A stretch of 64,000 nucleotides of DNA, taken from NCBI RefSeq assembly GCF_003355155.1, contig NZ_CP031320.1:1846369-1910368 (forward strand), in the 5' to 3' direction. Every line of letters starts with the position of its first letter. Positions within the stretch are counted from its first letter, which is position 1. Below the pieces are notes generated by a model. It did no database searches. It saw nothing but the letters and a program-made list of their open reading frames with translations, and had not been told where the DNA came from. Source of the stretch: Streptomyces armeniacus (lineage in GTDB: Bacteria > Actinomycetota > Actinomycetes > Streptomycetales > Streptomycetaceae). Positions 44,604-53,158 of this stretch are shown piece by piece. The translations under genes were made by a program, and so were the position numbers.

Positions 44604-45176
44604 ATGGCCACTGTTGTGCTGTTCCATTCCGTCTACGGCCTGCGCCCCGCCGTTCACAGTGCCGCCGAGCGGCTGCGGGCCGCGGGCCACACCGTGCACG
44701 TGCCCGACCTGTACGAGGGCCGGTCGGCGGAGACGGTGGAGCAGGGCCGCGACATCAAGGACGAGATCGGCACGGACGAGCTGCTGCGCCGCGCGGTCAC
44801 CGCGTCCGCGCCGCTGTCCGGGCAGGGGCTCGTGTACGCGGGGTTCTCGCTGGGCGGGTCCGTCGCGCAGAACGTGGCGATGGCCGACACGAACGCGCGC
44901 GGGCTGCTCCTGTTCCACGGCACGTCCGACATCGCGGACGGCGCGTCCGTGGACGACCTTCCCGTACAGCTGCATGTCGCGGACCCGGACCCGTTCGAGC
45001 CGCACGACTGGCTGAACGCGTGGTATCTGCGGATGCAGCGCGCTGGCGCCGACGTGGAGGTCTACCGCTATCCCGGCGCCGGGCACCTCTACACGGACCC
45101 GGGCCTCGACGACCACGACGCGGAGGCGGCGGAGAAGACGTGGCGTACGGCGCTGGGTTTCCTCGCGGACCTGTGA
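44604..45176 (+). CDS. Dienelactone hydrolase-family protein
   Basis: A 190-residue alpha/beta hydrolase. The nucleophile elbow is GFSLGGSVA with Ser, the acid is in the VADPDPFEPHDW region and the His is in GAGHLYTDPG. Classic dienelactone hydrolases use Cys; Ser variants act as general esterases. No catabolic partners are nearby, so the substrate is unknown. It is divergent from the MscS gene; GGGAAGAG lies about 10 bases before ATG 44604. Confidence 0.88.
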   Translation: MATVVLFHSVYGLRPAVHSAAERLRAAGHTVHVPDLYEGRSAETVEQGRDIKDEIGTDELLRRAVTASAPLSGQGLVYAGFSLGGSVAQNVAMADTNARGLLLFHGTSDIADGASVDDLPVQLHVADPDPFEPHDWLNAWYLRMQRAGADVEVYRYPGAGHLYTDPGLDDHDAEAAEKTWRTALGFLADL

Positions 45177-45230
45177 TCGCGCACCCGCCTCGTACCCTCG
45201 TACGGCCCAGGCTGTCCAGGGTGTCCAGGC

Positions 45231-46973
45231 TCAGTCCGGGCGCGTGCAGCGGCCCGTGCCCTTGCTCTGGTCCGGGGCGCAGATGTAGACGCGGTCGGCG
45301 CGCTCGTCGCTGAGGTAGCGGCCGACGCACGCGTTGGACGAGGTGAGCGCCTGGCTCGCGCACCAGTCGGCGGCCGCGTTGCCGTCCGTGAAGGCGCCGG
45401 AGGCGGTGGCGTCGGGGCCCGGCCGGTAGAACATCCAGTAACCCGGCCGCAGCGAGGCGAAGTTGTCGCTGTCGAGCCAGCGCACGCCGGACACCTTGGC
45501 GTTCAGTGCCTGCTGCTGCTTGTTGCGGGCGGCGACGCCGTCGGACTTCGGTACGGAGCCGAGCTGCGCGATCCAGGTGTTCTCGGACGGCCGTTGCGGT
45601 ACGGGCGCCTTCGAGGTGGGCGGCTCGGGCCCGTCCGTGGTGGGCGTGCCGGGGCCGGACGGTGTGGGCGTGTCCAGCGGGCTGGGCGACCCGGACGGGC
45701 CGGGGGAGCGGGTCGGCGACTCGTCGGCGGGCGCCTGGGAAGCGCTGTCGCCCTTGCCGTCGGCCTCGGCGCCGCCGTCGTCACCGCTGCTCATCAGGTA
45801 CGCGCTGCCCCCGACCAGCAGGGCCACGGCGACCGCCGCCCCCGCGATCAGCAGACCGCGGCGCAGACCGTGCCGGGTGCCGTGCTGTGTGCCGCCGGGC
45901 GGCGGCGTGGGGCTGCCGGGCGCACCGGGGCCGTACGCGCCGGGGCTGCCGTACGCGCCGGCTGCCGCGCCGTACGGGAGCCGGGGAGCGGTCTGCCGCG
46001 GCGTCTCGTCCCCGGGCGGCACCGGGCCCGGCGGGGGAGGGCCCTGCGGCGCCGGGGGCTGCTGGGACTGGGCCTGGCCCCGGGGCGGCAGGACCGGCGG
46101 CGGCATGGCCGTCTCGGTCGCCTCGTACGCCGCGGCCGTACGCCCCTCCGCCACGTCCGTGAGCATCCGCTCCAGCTGCTCGGCACCGGGCCGGGCCGCG
46201 ACGTCCCGTACGAGCAGCGCGTTGAGCACCGGCGTCAGCTCCCCGCTGCGTACGGGCGGCGGCACCGGATCGTCGAGCACGGCGGCCAGCGTCGCCAGCC
46301 CGGTGCCGCGGCGCAGCGGATTGTGGCCCTCCGTGCAGACGTACAGGGTGAGGCCGAGCGACCACAGGTCGCTGGCGGGGTCGTCGTCCGCGCCGCGAAT
46401 GCGTTCCGGGGCCATGTACTCGGGGGAGCCGACGAGTTCACCGGTGACGGTCAGGGACGCCGAGCCCTGGAGCGCGGCGATCCCGAAGTCGGTGAGGACG
46501 GCGCTGCCGTCGGCGCGCAGCAGGACGTTCGCCGGTTTGACGTCCCGGTGCTGGATGCCCGCCGCGTGTGCCGCGCGGAGCGCGCCCAGCACCTGCTGCC
46601 CCGTACGGGCGGCCTCCTGCGGTGTCAACGGGCCGTCCGTCAGCCGTTCCTGGAGGCTCGGGCCGGGCAGCAGCTCCATGACGATCCAGGGGTACGGCCC
46701 CTGGTCGACGATGTGATGGACGGTCACCACGTTCCGGTGGCTGACCCGGGCCAGTGCCTGGGCCTCGCGCAGGACGCGTTCGCGCAGCATGCGCGCGGCG
46801 TCCGAGTCCTCCGGCGTGAGCGCCGGGTCGACGGGCCGCACTTCCTTCAGCGCCACCTCGCGGTGCAGTGCGCTGTCGCGGGCCCGCCACACCGTGCCCA
46901 TGCCGCCGCTGCCGAGCCGCTCGAGGAGTTCGAAGCGGCCGTCGATGATCTGTCCCGCGCTGCCCCCGGCCAT
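45231..46973 (-). CDS. Membrane Ser/Thr protein kinase (PknB type)
   Basis: A 580-residue protein. Kinase domain residues about 14-270: glycine loop LGSGGMGTVWRA, K43 in VALKEV, HRDVKPANVLL (D144), D162-FG and SPEYMAPE. A Pro/Gln/Gly juxtamembrane region is followed by one membrane helix (about 375-395) and an external Pro/Ser/Thr-rich stretch with a C-terminal domain containing four cysteines and WLDSDNFASLRPGYWMFY, a small globular domain of unknown ligand. TAACCT lies 7 bases before the ATG with no ribosome-binding site, fitting a leaderless transcript. Confidence 0.93.
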   Translation of the reverse strand: MAGGSAGQIIDGRFELLERLGSGGMGTVWRARDSALHREVALKEVRPVDPALTPEDSDAARMLRERVLREAQALARVSHRNVVTVHHIVDQGPYPWIVMELLPGPSLQERLTDGPLTPQEAARTGQQVLGALRAAHAAGIQHRDVKPANVLLRADGSAVLTDFGIAALQGSASLTVTGELVGSPEYMAPERIRGADDDPASDLWSLGLTLYVCTEGHNPLRRGTGLATLAAVLDDPVPPPVRSGELTPVLNALLVRDVAARPGAEQLERMLTDVAEGRTAAAYEATETAMPPPVLPPRGQAQSQQPPAPQGPPPPGPVPPGDETPRQTAPRLPYGAAAGAYGSPGAYGPGAPGSPTPPPGGTQHGTRHGLRRGLLIAGAAVAVALLVGGSAYLMSSGDDGGAEADGKGDSASQAPADESPTRSPGPSGSPSPLDTPTPSGPGTPTTDGPEPPTSKAPVPQRPSENTWIAQLGSVPKSDGVAARNKQQQALNAKVSGVRWLDSDNFASLRPGYWMFYRPGPDATASGAFTDGNAAADWCASQALTSSNACVGRYLSDERADRVYICAPDQSKGTGRCTRPD

Positions 46974-47079
46974 GGGGGCCAGGTTACGGGTTGGGCCGTG
47001 CGCCGGGCGGCGGGGATACCGGATCGTGCCCCGAAGTCCGGGACGCGCGGGCGGTGGGCCGGGTCCGGCCCGGAAACGA

Positions 47080-47117
47080 CGGCGGGCAGGCGACCGCGTG
47101 CGGCCGCCTGCCCGCCG
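47080..47117 (-). terminator. Terminator hairpin after the DsbA-like gene
   Basis: CGGCGGGCAGGCG (47080-47092) and CGCCTGCCCGCCG (47105-47117) form a 13-bp stem, with an inner CCGC/GCGG pair. It lies 65 bases past the stop of the DsbA-like gene, ahead of the kinase gene. Confidence 0.8.
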
Positions 47118-47181
47118 TAAGCCCGCGCCCGTACGCGCCGTACGCGCCCGTACGAGGCGAGCGACGCGGCGTGGCCGTGGG

Positions 47182-48099
47182 CTACTCGCTCTTGCCCTTG
47201 TCCTTGCCGTTGCCGCTCTCCGCGATCTCCTTGTCCACCAGTGAGTTCAGCTGCTCCGGCGTCATCGGCGGGCTGCCCTGCGAGTCCGCCTTCAGGTGGG
47301 TGCCGTCCAGCTTGACGGTGGGCGTGCCCTGGACGCCGGACTTGTCGAACTTCTTGGAGATCTCCAGCGCCCAGGCGTCGTACGTCCCGTTGTTGACGGC
47401 CTTCTCGAACTCCTTGTTGCCCTTGAGCTCCTTGACGTTCTGCGCGATGTCGATGAGCCCCTGGTCGTCCGCGAAGGCGTCGTCGGACTCCTCGGGGTGG
47501 TGCTCCTTGGAGTACAGCACCTCCTTGTACTCGAGGAACGCGTCCGGGCTGACGTTCAGGGCGGCGCCGAGCGCGCTGAGCGCGTTCTTGGAGCCGGTGC
47601 CCTTGGCCGCCGGGTTCTCGTCGAGGAAGGTGCCGAAGGTGAACGACGCCTTGTACTTCCCCTTCTCGATGTCTTCCAGGATGACCTTGCCGTTGCTCTG
47701 CTCGAACGTGGAGCAGATCGGGCAGCGCATGTCCTCGAAGATGCCGAGGGTGTGCTTGGCCTTCTTGTCACCGACGACGATCTCGGTGCCGTTCTTGCCG
47801 GACGTGTTGGCGGGCGCGGCGTACTTCTGCTTCGTACCGTCCACCGTGACGCTGCCGCCCTCGCCCTTGGCGGCGAGCTTCTTGGCGGCGCTCCAGTCGC
47901 TGGAGTCTCCCTCGCCGCCGTTGCCGCCCATGCTGGAGACCGCTACGCCGATACCGGCGGCGACGGCGAGGACGGCGACGATCGAACCGCCCACGACAAG
48001 CTGGCGGCGGATCTTCTCGCGCTTCGCCTGCTTCTCGCGTTCGGCGCGCAGCCGCTCGCGGGCGGCGCGCTTGGCTTCCTGGCTGTTGCGCTTGCTCAT
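47182..48099 (-). CDS. Membrane-anchored DsbA-like thioredoxin-fold protein
   Basis: A 305-residue protein. A basic, coiled N-tail (residues 1-33) precedes one membrane helix (about 34-55). The outer domain has the redox pair C126-PIC-129 in FEDMRCPIC and the cis-Pro loop GTPTVKL, as in the DsbA/thioredoxin_4 family. It probably forms or shuffles disulfides, or reduces metal-centre thiols, outside the membrane. It lies 43 bases after an unknown membrane protein that has extracytoplasmic cysteines. Its Lys-rich composition is unusual for this genome. Confidence 0.9.
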   Translation of the reverse strand: MSKRNSQEAKRAARERLRAEREKQAKREKIRRQLVVGGSIVAVLAVAAGIGVAVSSMGGNGGEGDSSDWSAAKKLAAKGEGGSVTVDGTKQKYAAPANTSGKNGTEIVVGDKKAKHTLGIFEDMRCPICSTFEQSNGKVILEDIEKGKYKASFTFGTFLDENPAAKGTGSKNALSALGAALNVSPDAFLEYKEVLYSKEHHPEESDDAFADDQGLIDIAQNVKELKGNKEFEKAVNNGTYDAWALEISKKFDKSGVQGTPTVKLDGTHLKADSQGSPPMTPEQLNSLVDKEIAESGNGKDKGKSE

Positions 48100-48142
48100 G
48101 GTCGTTTTCTCCGTGTCGTACGTGTCGGGGGACGTCGTGTGC

Positions 48143-48832
48143 TCAGGCGGCGGTCGCCAGGGCGTACGGCGGCCCGCGACGCAGCACGGAGTGCCGGATC
48201 AGCGGGAACTTGCGGGCGGTACGTACGGGCAGCGCGCGGGCCGTACCGGCGGGCGGGCCGTCCGCGGCGCTCGTACGGCAGGTCGCGACGGCGAGCAGCA
48301 GCGGCCGGAACGCGGTCGCGGCCGCCGCGCGCAGCAGCCGCGCGACGGCGGCCTCGCCGCGGCGCAGCCAGGCTGCGGCCAGCAGCCCGACGGCCACATG
48401 CGCGGACAGCAGCAGCCACGGCGAACCGGCCGGGGCGGCGGCCTGCAGCGGAAGCGACGAACCGCCGTGGGCCATCTGGGCGAGGGGCGTACCGAAGTCG
48501 CCTCCGGCACAGACGAAGTCGATCCCCACGGACCGGAGCGGCCCGGTCACCGGGCCGCCGGCCTGTCCGTAACAGGCGTGCTGACCGGTGGTGAAGACGG
48601 TGTCGGCGAACAGCTCGAGCGGGATCAGCAGGGCGGCTATGCGGAAGTAGCCGCGCTCGCGGTCGGCGAGAGCGAAGGCGAGCAGGAAGACGCCGGCGCT
48701 GACGGCGACCAGGGTCACGGGCGGCACGGGGGTGCCGGACAGCAGCACGTGGGCGCCAGCGGACAGGGCGACGCACAGCGCGGTGAAGACCGCTGCCCGC
48801 GCCGTACGGAAACCTGCCTCTGCTATGCCCAT
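48143..48832 (-). CDS. Unknown polytopic membrane protein beside the DsbA-like gene
   Basis: A 229-residue protein with about five hydrophobic segments. I do not recognise its family. Between two of the helices lies a Gly-rich loop with cysteines in QHACYGQ and DFVCAGGDF, 18 residues apart; a further Cys is in VATCRTS near the end. It lacks the CxxC of VKOR and DsbB quinone-linked oxidases. It is cotranscribed with the DsbA-like gene (43-base gap). The C-terminal 45 residues are basic and presumably cytoplasmic. The start at ATG 48832 has a poor ribosome-binding site. Confidence 0.7.
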   Translation of the reverse strand: MGIAEAGFRTARAAVFTALCVALSAGAHVLLSGTPVPPVTLVAVSAGVFLLAFALADRERGYFRIAALLIPLELFADTVFTTGQHACYGQAGGPVTGPLRSVGIDFVCAGGDFGTPLAQMAHGGSSLPLQAAAPAGSPWLLLSAHVAVGLLAAAWLRRGEAAVARLLRAAAATAFRPLLLAVATCRTSAADGPPAGTARALPVRTARKFPLIRHSVLRRGPPYALATAA

Positions 48833-48947
48833 CGCCGCCCGAGTGTGCCATGGCGGGGGCTAAGCGGCAGCTAAAGGGGTCCGCAACGGGACTCTCCCGG
48901 TATTCGACCGTTACGCACGGCCCGCTTGCGCCGTCCGCCTGCCCCGG

Positions 48948-48981
48948 CCACATCCGGCCCGTCCGGCGTTTGAGGACGGCC
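48948..48981 (+). repeat. Dispersed stem-loop repeat, copy A of the 49-kb group
   Basis: CCACATCCGG then CCGTCC-GGCGTTTGA-GGACGG (48959-48979). The 348-base gap 48833-49180 holds no gene that I can support; three copies of this repeat occupy much of it. Confidence 0.85.
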
Positions 48982-49021
48982 AGGGGCGGCCACCGGCCCG
49001 TCTGCTTGGTAGCGGACTCAG

Positions 49022-49055
49022 CCACATCCAGCCCGTCCGGCGCTTGAGGACGGCC
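49022..49055 (+). repeat. Dispersed stem-loop repeat, copy B of the 49-kb group
   Basis: CCACATCCAGC then CCGTCC-GGCGCTTGA-GGACGG (49033-49053), same orientation as copy A, one base different in the loop. Confidence 0.85.
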
Positions 49056-49121
49056 CGAAGCGGTCACCGGGCTGCCGGTGGCCCTGCTGCTCGCGGCACA
49101 CCGCACGTACGTCGTGGCCGA

Positions 49122-49155
49122 GGGCCGTCCTCAAACGCCGGACGGGCTGGAGGTA
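49122..49155 (-). repeat. Dispersed stem-loop repeat, inverted copy C of the 49-kb group
   Basis: CCGTCC-TCAAACGCC-GGACGG (49125-49145) is the exact reverse complement of the core of copy A, so the two could also pair as a longer hairpin of about 24 bp. It lies directly after the end of the ABC permease gene and may help end its transcript. Confidence 0.85.
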
Positions 49156-49180
49156 CGCGCCGGACCGGGGAGAGAATCGG

Positions 49181-50089
49181 TCAGCGGACCGAGGCGCGCC
49201 GGTACGCCCACGTCGCCACCGCCAGCGACACCACGCCGACCGCCGCGCACACCCCGAGGTCCAGCGCCACCCGCGCCCACTCCGGGGAGGACTCGAGCGC
49301 GCGGGCCAGCGCCTCGACGCCGTACGTCGACGGCAGTAGATCGCGTACCCACTGCACCGGCCCCGGCAGCTGGTCGCCCGGCAGGACACCCAGCAGCAGC
49401 GCGGCCGACATGCCGAGCTGGCCGCATACGGTCGCGAGCTCCGCCCGCGGGGCGAGCAGCCCGAGTGCCGCGCCCAGGCCCGCCAGGGCGGCGCCGGCGA
49501 GCGGGATGACCGCCACGAGCACCCACAGGCCGCTCAGCGGCAGTCCGAACAGCACGCTCCCGGCCACCGCCGTGAAGACGACGCCGGGCACGGTGAACGA
49601 GGCGTACGCCCCGGCCGCGCCGAGGACCACCGCGGCGGCGGGCACGGGCAGCGTGGCGTAGTGGTCGAGGCCGCCGCTGGCGCGGAGCTGGCCGAAGTAC
49701 TGGGCGAGCAGGTTGAGCGCGACGAACGCCACGACCAGCACGCTCGACCCGGCGACGACCGCGCGCGCCTCCGCGCCGCCGTCCACCACCCCGCGCATCA
49801 GGACCATGATCCCCAGCGACTGGAAGGTGGCCACGAACAGCAGCGGGATGCGCGCCACGCGGGCCCGTGAGAGCTGCGCCCGGTACACGGCGCCCATCGA
49901 CGGCCACAGTCGCGCGCGGGGCGCGAGCGGCGCGGGAGCGGGCGTGCCGGCGGCGGGCGCGCGGGTCGCCGCGCCCGCACCGGCCTGACCGTCCGCACCC
50001 GCAGGGCCACCCGTACCCGCCGGGCCACCTGCCGACCCGGCCGCCGGTTCGCCGAGCGCGGCGCGGCTCTCCGCCGCCGCGGTGCTCAC
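49181..50089 (-). CDS. ABC-2 type exporter permease
   Basis: A 302-residue protein. The first 60 residues are Ala/Gly/Pro low complexity; then six membrane helices follow in ABC-2 layout, beginning MGAVYRAQLSRARVARIPLLF. It pairs with the ATPase gene upstream, 130 bases away, forming an exporter of unknown substrate. The GTG at 50089 has no strong ribosome-binding site and a later start near Met65 is possible. The gap to the ATPase contains tandem TGCCTCACGGCG units. Confidence 0.83.
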   Translation of the reverse strand: MSTAAAESRAALGEPAAGSAGGPAGTGGPAGADGQAGAGAATRAPAAGTPAPAPLAPRARLWPSMGAVYRAQLSRARVARIPLLFVATFQSLGIMVLMRGVVDGGAEARAVVAGSSVLVVAFVALNLLAQYFGQLRASGGLDHYATLPVPAAAVVLGAAGAYASFTVPGVVFTAVAGSVLFGLPLSGLWVLVAVIPLAGAALAGLGAALGLLAPRAELATVCGQLGMSAALLLGVLPGDQLPGPVQWVRDLLPSTYGVEALARALESSPEWARVALDLGVCAAVGVVSLAVATWAYRRASVR

Positions 50090-50219
50090 CGCGCCTCCGC
50101 CGCGCGGTGCGGCGCTTGCGGCGCCCGTACGCGCGCCACGCGGTGCGGCGCCCGTACGCGGGCGGGGCGCGGCACCGGGGCCGTCCGCACGTGCCTCACG
50201 GCGTGCCTCACGGCGTACC

Positions 50220-51245
50220 TCACGTCTTCACCAAGCCTTCCGTACGGCCCCCGAGTGCCAGATAGACGTCCTCCAGGCTCGGCGTGGCGAGCGTGAAGTC
50301 GTCGAGTGCGGCGAAAGCGGGCCCGGCCGTCACCGTGGCGACCGCGTCGCGCGCGGCCTCCGGGGTGAGGCGCAGGGTCCAGCGGCGGCCCGCGACGGCC
50401 GCGTCGGCGCCGAGCGCGGCGACCTCCGGGACCTCGACGGGTGCCCGGTCGCGCCAGACCAGTTCGAGCCGCACGTCGTCGCCGATCAGCGCCTTCAGAC
50501 CGCCCGGGGTGTCACAGGCGATCACCCGGCCGCGGTCCATCACCGCGACGCGGTCCAGCACGGTCTCGGCCTCGATCACGTTGTGGGTGACCAGCACCAC
50601 GGTCGTGCCGTGGTCCGCGCGGCGCCGGTCGACGGCCGCCCACACCGCGCGCCGCGCGACGGGGTCCATGCCGGTGGTCGGCTCGTCGAGCACGAGCAGC
50701 GGCCGTTCGCCCGCGAGCGCGGTCGCGACGCAGGCCAGCCGCCGCTGGCCGCCCGAGAGGTTCCGCAGGGGGCGGCCGGCGATGGCGCACAGCTCCAGCT
50801 CGTCGAGGACGGCGTCGCGCGCGTGCCGCGCCGCGCGCAGCTCGAGGCCGCGCAGCCGCGCCGTCGTCTCGACGGCCAGCGACACGGTCAGCTCGTCCAG
50901 CGCGCTCGATTCCTGCCCCAGATACGCGAGGAGCCGCGCGGCCCGTTCCGGATGCCGTACGAGGTCGTGCCCGAGCACCTCGACACCGCCCGAGTCGGGC
51001 CGCAGCAGTCCGGTGAGCTGGCGTACGAGGGTGGACTTCCCGGCGCCGTTCGGGCCGAGCAGGCCGAAGACCTCGCCGCGGCGCACGGTGAGGGTGACGC
51101 CGTCGGTGGCGCGTACCTCGGGCGTGGCGGGTGTGCCGCGCCGCGCGCGGCCCGGCGGATACGTCTTGACCAGGTCGCTTGTCCGCACGACGGCCTGCGC
51201 TGGCGTCCCCATACTGCCCACCGCCTGCCCCGTGCCCGCTTCCAC
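50220..51245 (-). CDS. ABC exporter ATP-binding protein
   Basis: A 341-residue ATPase. Walker A GLLGPNGAGKSTLVRQLTG, signature NLSGGQRRLACVATALAGE, Walker B LLVLDEPTTGMDP and the switch His in VTHNVIEAE are all intact, of the drug- or lipid-exporter DrrA type, with the extra C-terminal domain of about 85 residues seen in that group. It is the first gene of the pair with the permease at 49181. A start at Met12 (51212) is an alternative to GTG 51245. Confidence 0.92.
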   Translation of the reverse strand: MEAGTGQAVGSMGTPAQAVVRTSDLVKTYPPGRARRGTPATPEVRATDGVTLTVRRGEVFGLLGPNGAGKSTLVRQLTGLLRPDSGGVEVLGHDLVRHPERAARLLAYLGQESSALDELTVSLAVETTARLRGLELRAARHARDAVLDELELCAIAGRPLRNLSGGQRRLACVATALAGERPLLVLDEPTTGMDPVARRAVWAAVDRRRADHGTTVVLVTHNVIEAETVLDRVAVMDRGRVIACDTPGGLKALIGDDVRLELVWRDRAPVEVPEVAALGADAAVAGRRWTLRLTPEAARDAVATVTAGPAFAALDDFTLATPSLEDVYLALGGRTEGLVKT

Positions 51246-51365
51246 GAACTACGAGGGTACGCGGCCCGTCCGCGCGGCCCGCGTGGAGGGGGGTCGAGCG
51301 GGGCATACAGGGGCGACTTCGACACGACGGGCGCGGGCCGTACGCTCCCCGCGCCCCCGCGGGTG

Positions 51366-52631
51366 CTACTCGGCCGCCGGCGACCGCTCCGTGGCCGTCA
51401 GCGCGTCCACCTCGCGCCAGAAGCCGGCGCGGATCGCGTACCGGTCGTGCTCGTCGATCTGGTCGTCCTTGTGCGCCAGCAGCCCGAACCGGGCGGCGTA
51501 CCGCAGCAGTTCGCCGTCGATGCGGTGGGGGATGCGCGGGTACTCGCCGGACAGGTGGTGCAGATGCGACTGGCTGCTCAGCCGGGCGATCCAGCGCCGT
51601 GCGAAGACCTGGCCGACCTCGAACGGGTCGCCGCTGACGGCCGTGATGTCCTCCTCGCGGTCCGCCCACCGCTGCTCCGCCGTGGTCAGCTGCGCCAGCA
51701 TCGGCAGCGCGGCGATCTCGGGCGCCTCGCCGCCCGTGCTCGCGCGCTCGATCCAGCCCTTGTCGGACGACCAGCGCAGCGTGGCCCCGGCGGATGTGGC
51801 CGGCTGCGTGTGCGCGGGGCCGTGCGGTGGACGGCCGAGCCCGGCGAGGTCCTTCGGGGTGGGTACGCCCGTGCTCTCGGTGCGCTGCGGGGGCGCCTCC
51901 TCGGCGGTCCGCTCGGCGGCGGCGTCCTCGGGGGCGCGTTCGCCGTCCGCGGTGGTGTGCTCGGCGGGCGGTGCGGACGAGGCGGGCGCGCCGCCGTTCT
52001 TCGCCGACTCCGGCAGCGGCGCCGCGAGGATCGCGGCGATTTCCGGCCTGGGCTCGGGCTGCGGTGCGCAGACGCCGCTGAGGTCCTTGGCGCGTACGGC
52101 CCGGGTGATCCACGTACGGTCCAGCACGCGGCGTTCGTCGGCCTCGGCGACCAGGTCCTCGGACTGGTTGTAGTCGCCGTCGGCGGCCTGGACGGCCCAC
52201 AGGTGGACGGCGACGCCGTGCTCCTTGGCGGACATCAGACCGGGCAGCAGGTCGCCGTCGCCGGTGACCAGCACGATGTCGGAGCAGGCGCGGTTGCGGG
52301 CCAGTTCGGTCAGCTCCGCGTGCATCGCGGCGTCGACGCCCTTCTGCGCCCAGCGGCCCTCGCTGCGGGTGAGAGCGCCCAGCCGCACCGTGACGCGGGG
52401 CATGACGCGCAGCCGGCGGTGCTCGGGCTGCGGTACGCGGTCGGGGGCGCCGTCGAACCAGTAGATACGCAGCAGCGCGCACTCCGTATCGCCCTCGGCC
52501 CGCTCCCGCAGGGCCTGGATCAGCGCCGTGTGGTCGACGGTGATACGGGAACGTGTGGGCTCTCCGGCCAGCAGGCTCGCGGCGGCGCCCAGCAGATATC
52601 CGGCGTCCACCAGGACGACGCAGCGGTCCAC
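51366..52631 (-). CDS. NYN-domain protein (PIN-like RNase fold) with extended C-terminus
   Basis: A 421-residue protein. The NYN/LabA domain fills residues 1 to about 165 with metal-binding acids in VVLVDAGYLLGAA, QKGVDAAMHAEL and VLVTGDGDLLPGL, as in predicted RNases. An acidic, Ala/Glu/Pro linker follows (about 200-290), then a helical domain ending in AIRAGFWREVDALTATERS. I recognise only the N-terminal fold. GTG 52631 follows GAAGGTGGAA. Probably RNA processing; the target is unknown. Confidence 0.85.
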   Translation of the reverse strand: MDRCVVLVDAGYLLGAAASLLAGEPTRSRITVDHTALIQALRERAEGDTECALLRIYWFDGAPDRVPQPEHRRLRVMPRVTVRLGALTRSEGRWAQKGVDAAMHAELTELARNRACSDIVLVTGDGDLLPGLMSAKEHGVAVHLWAVQAADGDYNQSEDLVAEADERRVLDRTWITRAVRAKDLSGVCAPQPEPRPEIAAILAAPLPESAKNGGAPASSAPPAEHTTADGERAPEDAAAERTAEEAPPQRTESTGVPTPKDLAGLGRPPHGPAHTQPATSAGATLRWSSDKGWIERASTGGEAPEIAALPMLAQLTTAEQRWADREEDITAVSGDPFEVGQVFARRWIARLSSQSHLHHLSGEYPRIPHRIDGELLRYAARFGLLAHKDDQIDEHDRYAIRAGFWREVDALTATERSPAAE

Positions 52632-52828
52632 GTTCCACCTTCTCTCGCAGCGCGTTTCCCTCGAGTCTGCCCGACGGCACGAGGGTTAACTGCCTGAACT
52701 CGATCACCGGCGTGGCGGGCCCAGAATACTGGCCTCACTCATGGTAATTGCCTGGAATGCGGCTTTCCTCCCCTCATGTAAGGCTGTTTCCGGCCCCACG
52801 TTGAGAGACCCCATCCAGGAGGACGGTC

Positions 52829-53002
52829 ATGGCCAAGAACAAGAACCGGGAACGGAAGCAGCAGCGGAGCAGCGCCGCCCAGCGCGGCGCCGAGCAGTCG
52901 AAGAGCGAGGCGGAGGCGGCCGCGGCGGAGGACATGAAGTCCGAGGGCAGCCCGGCGCAGGTGGCGCACAAGGGGCGGAAGAAGAGCTTCGGGCACAACT
53001 GA
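52829..53002 (+). CDS. Small basic conserved protein, 57 residues
   Basis: ATG 52829 follows a perfect AGGAGG (52818-52823) and opens 57 codons with normal Streptomyces codon bias. The protein starts MAKNKNRERKQQRSSAAQRG and ends HKGRKKSFGHN, with an acidic Glu/Ala middle (EQSKSEAEAAAAEDMKSEG). It has no membrane segment and is likely an unstructured, nucleic acid- or ribosome-associated protein. I recall similar short proteins in other Streptomyces but no function. A strong terminator follows at 53021, so it is a one-gene unit. Confidence 0.85.
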   Translation: MAKNKNRERKQQRSSAAQRGAEQSKSEAEAAAAEDMKSEGSPAQVAHKGRKKSFGHN

Positions 53003-53020
53003 CGCCACCGGCCCCGTGCC

Positions 53021-53083
53021 GCTGAGCGGACAGCGAGGAGCGCGCCCCCGTACCCCGGGCGCGCTCCTCACTGTCCGCTGAGC
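53021..53083. terminator. Long terminator hairpin after the 57-residue protein gene
   Basis: Arms of 27 bases (53021-53047 and 53057-53083; left arm begins GCTGAGCGGACAGCGAGG) pair with two mismatches around a 9-base loop. It lies 18 bases after the stop. Confidence 0.9.
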
Positions 53084-53158
53084 CGTACCCAGGGCTAGGT
53101 TTGTCCCCGGCCCGTGTGGCGGGCGGTCGCACCTACGGCTTTCAGGGGGGATGGTCCG

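Noticed and set aside
48143..48832. VKOR or DsbB homologue next to the DsbA-like gene
   Set aside because: The required CxxC is missing and helix order does not fit clearly; kept as an unknown membrane protein.
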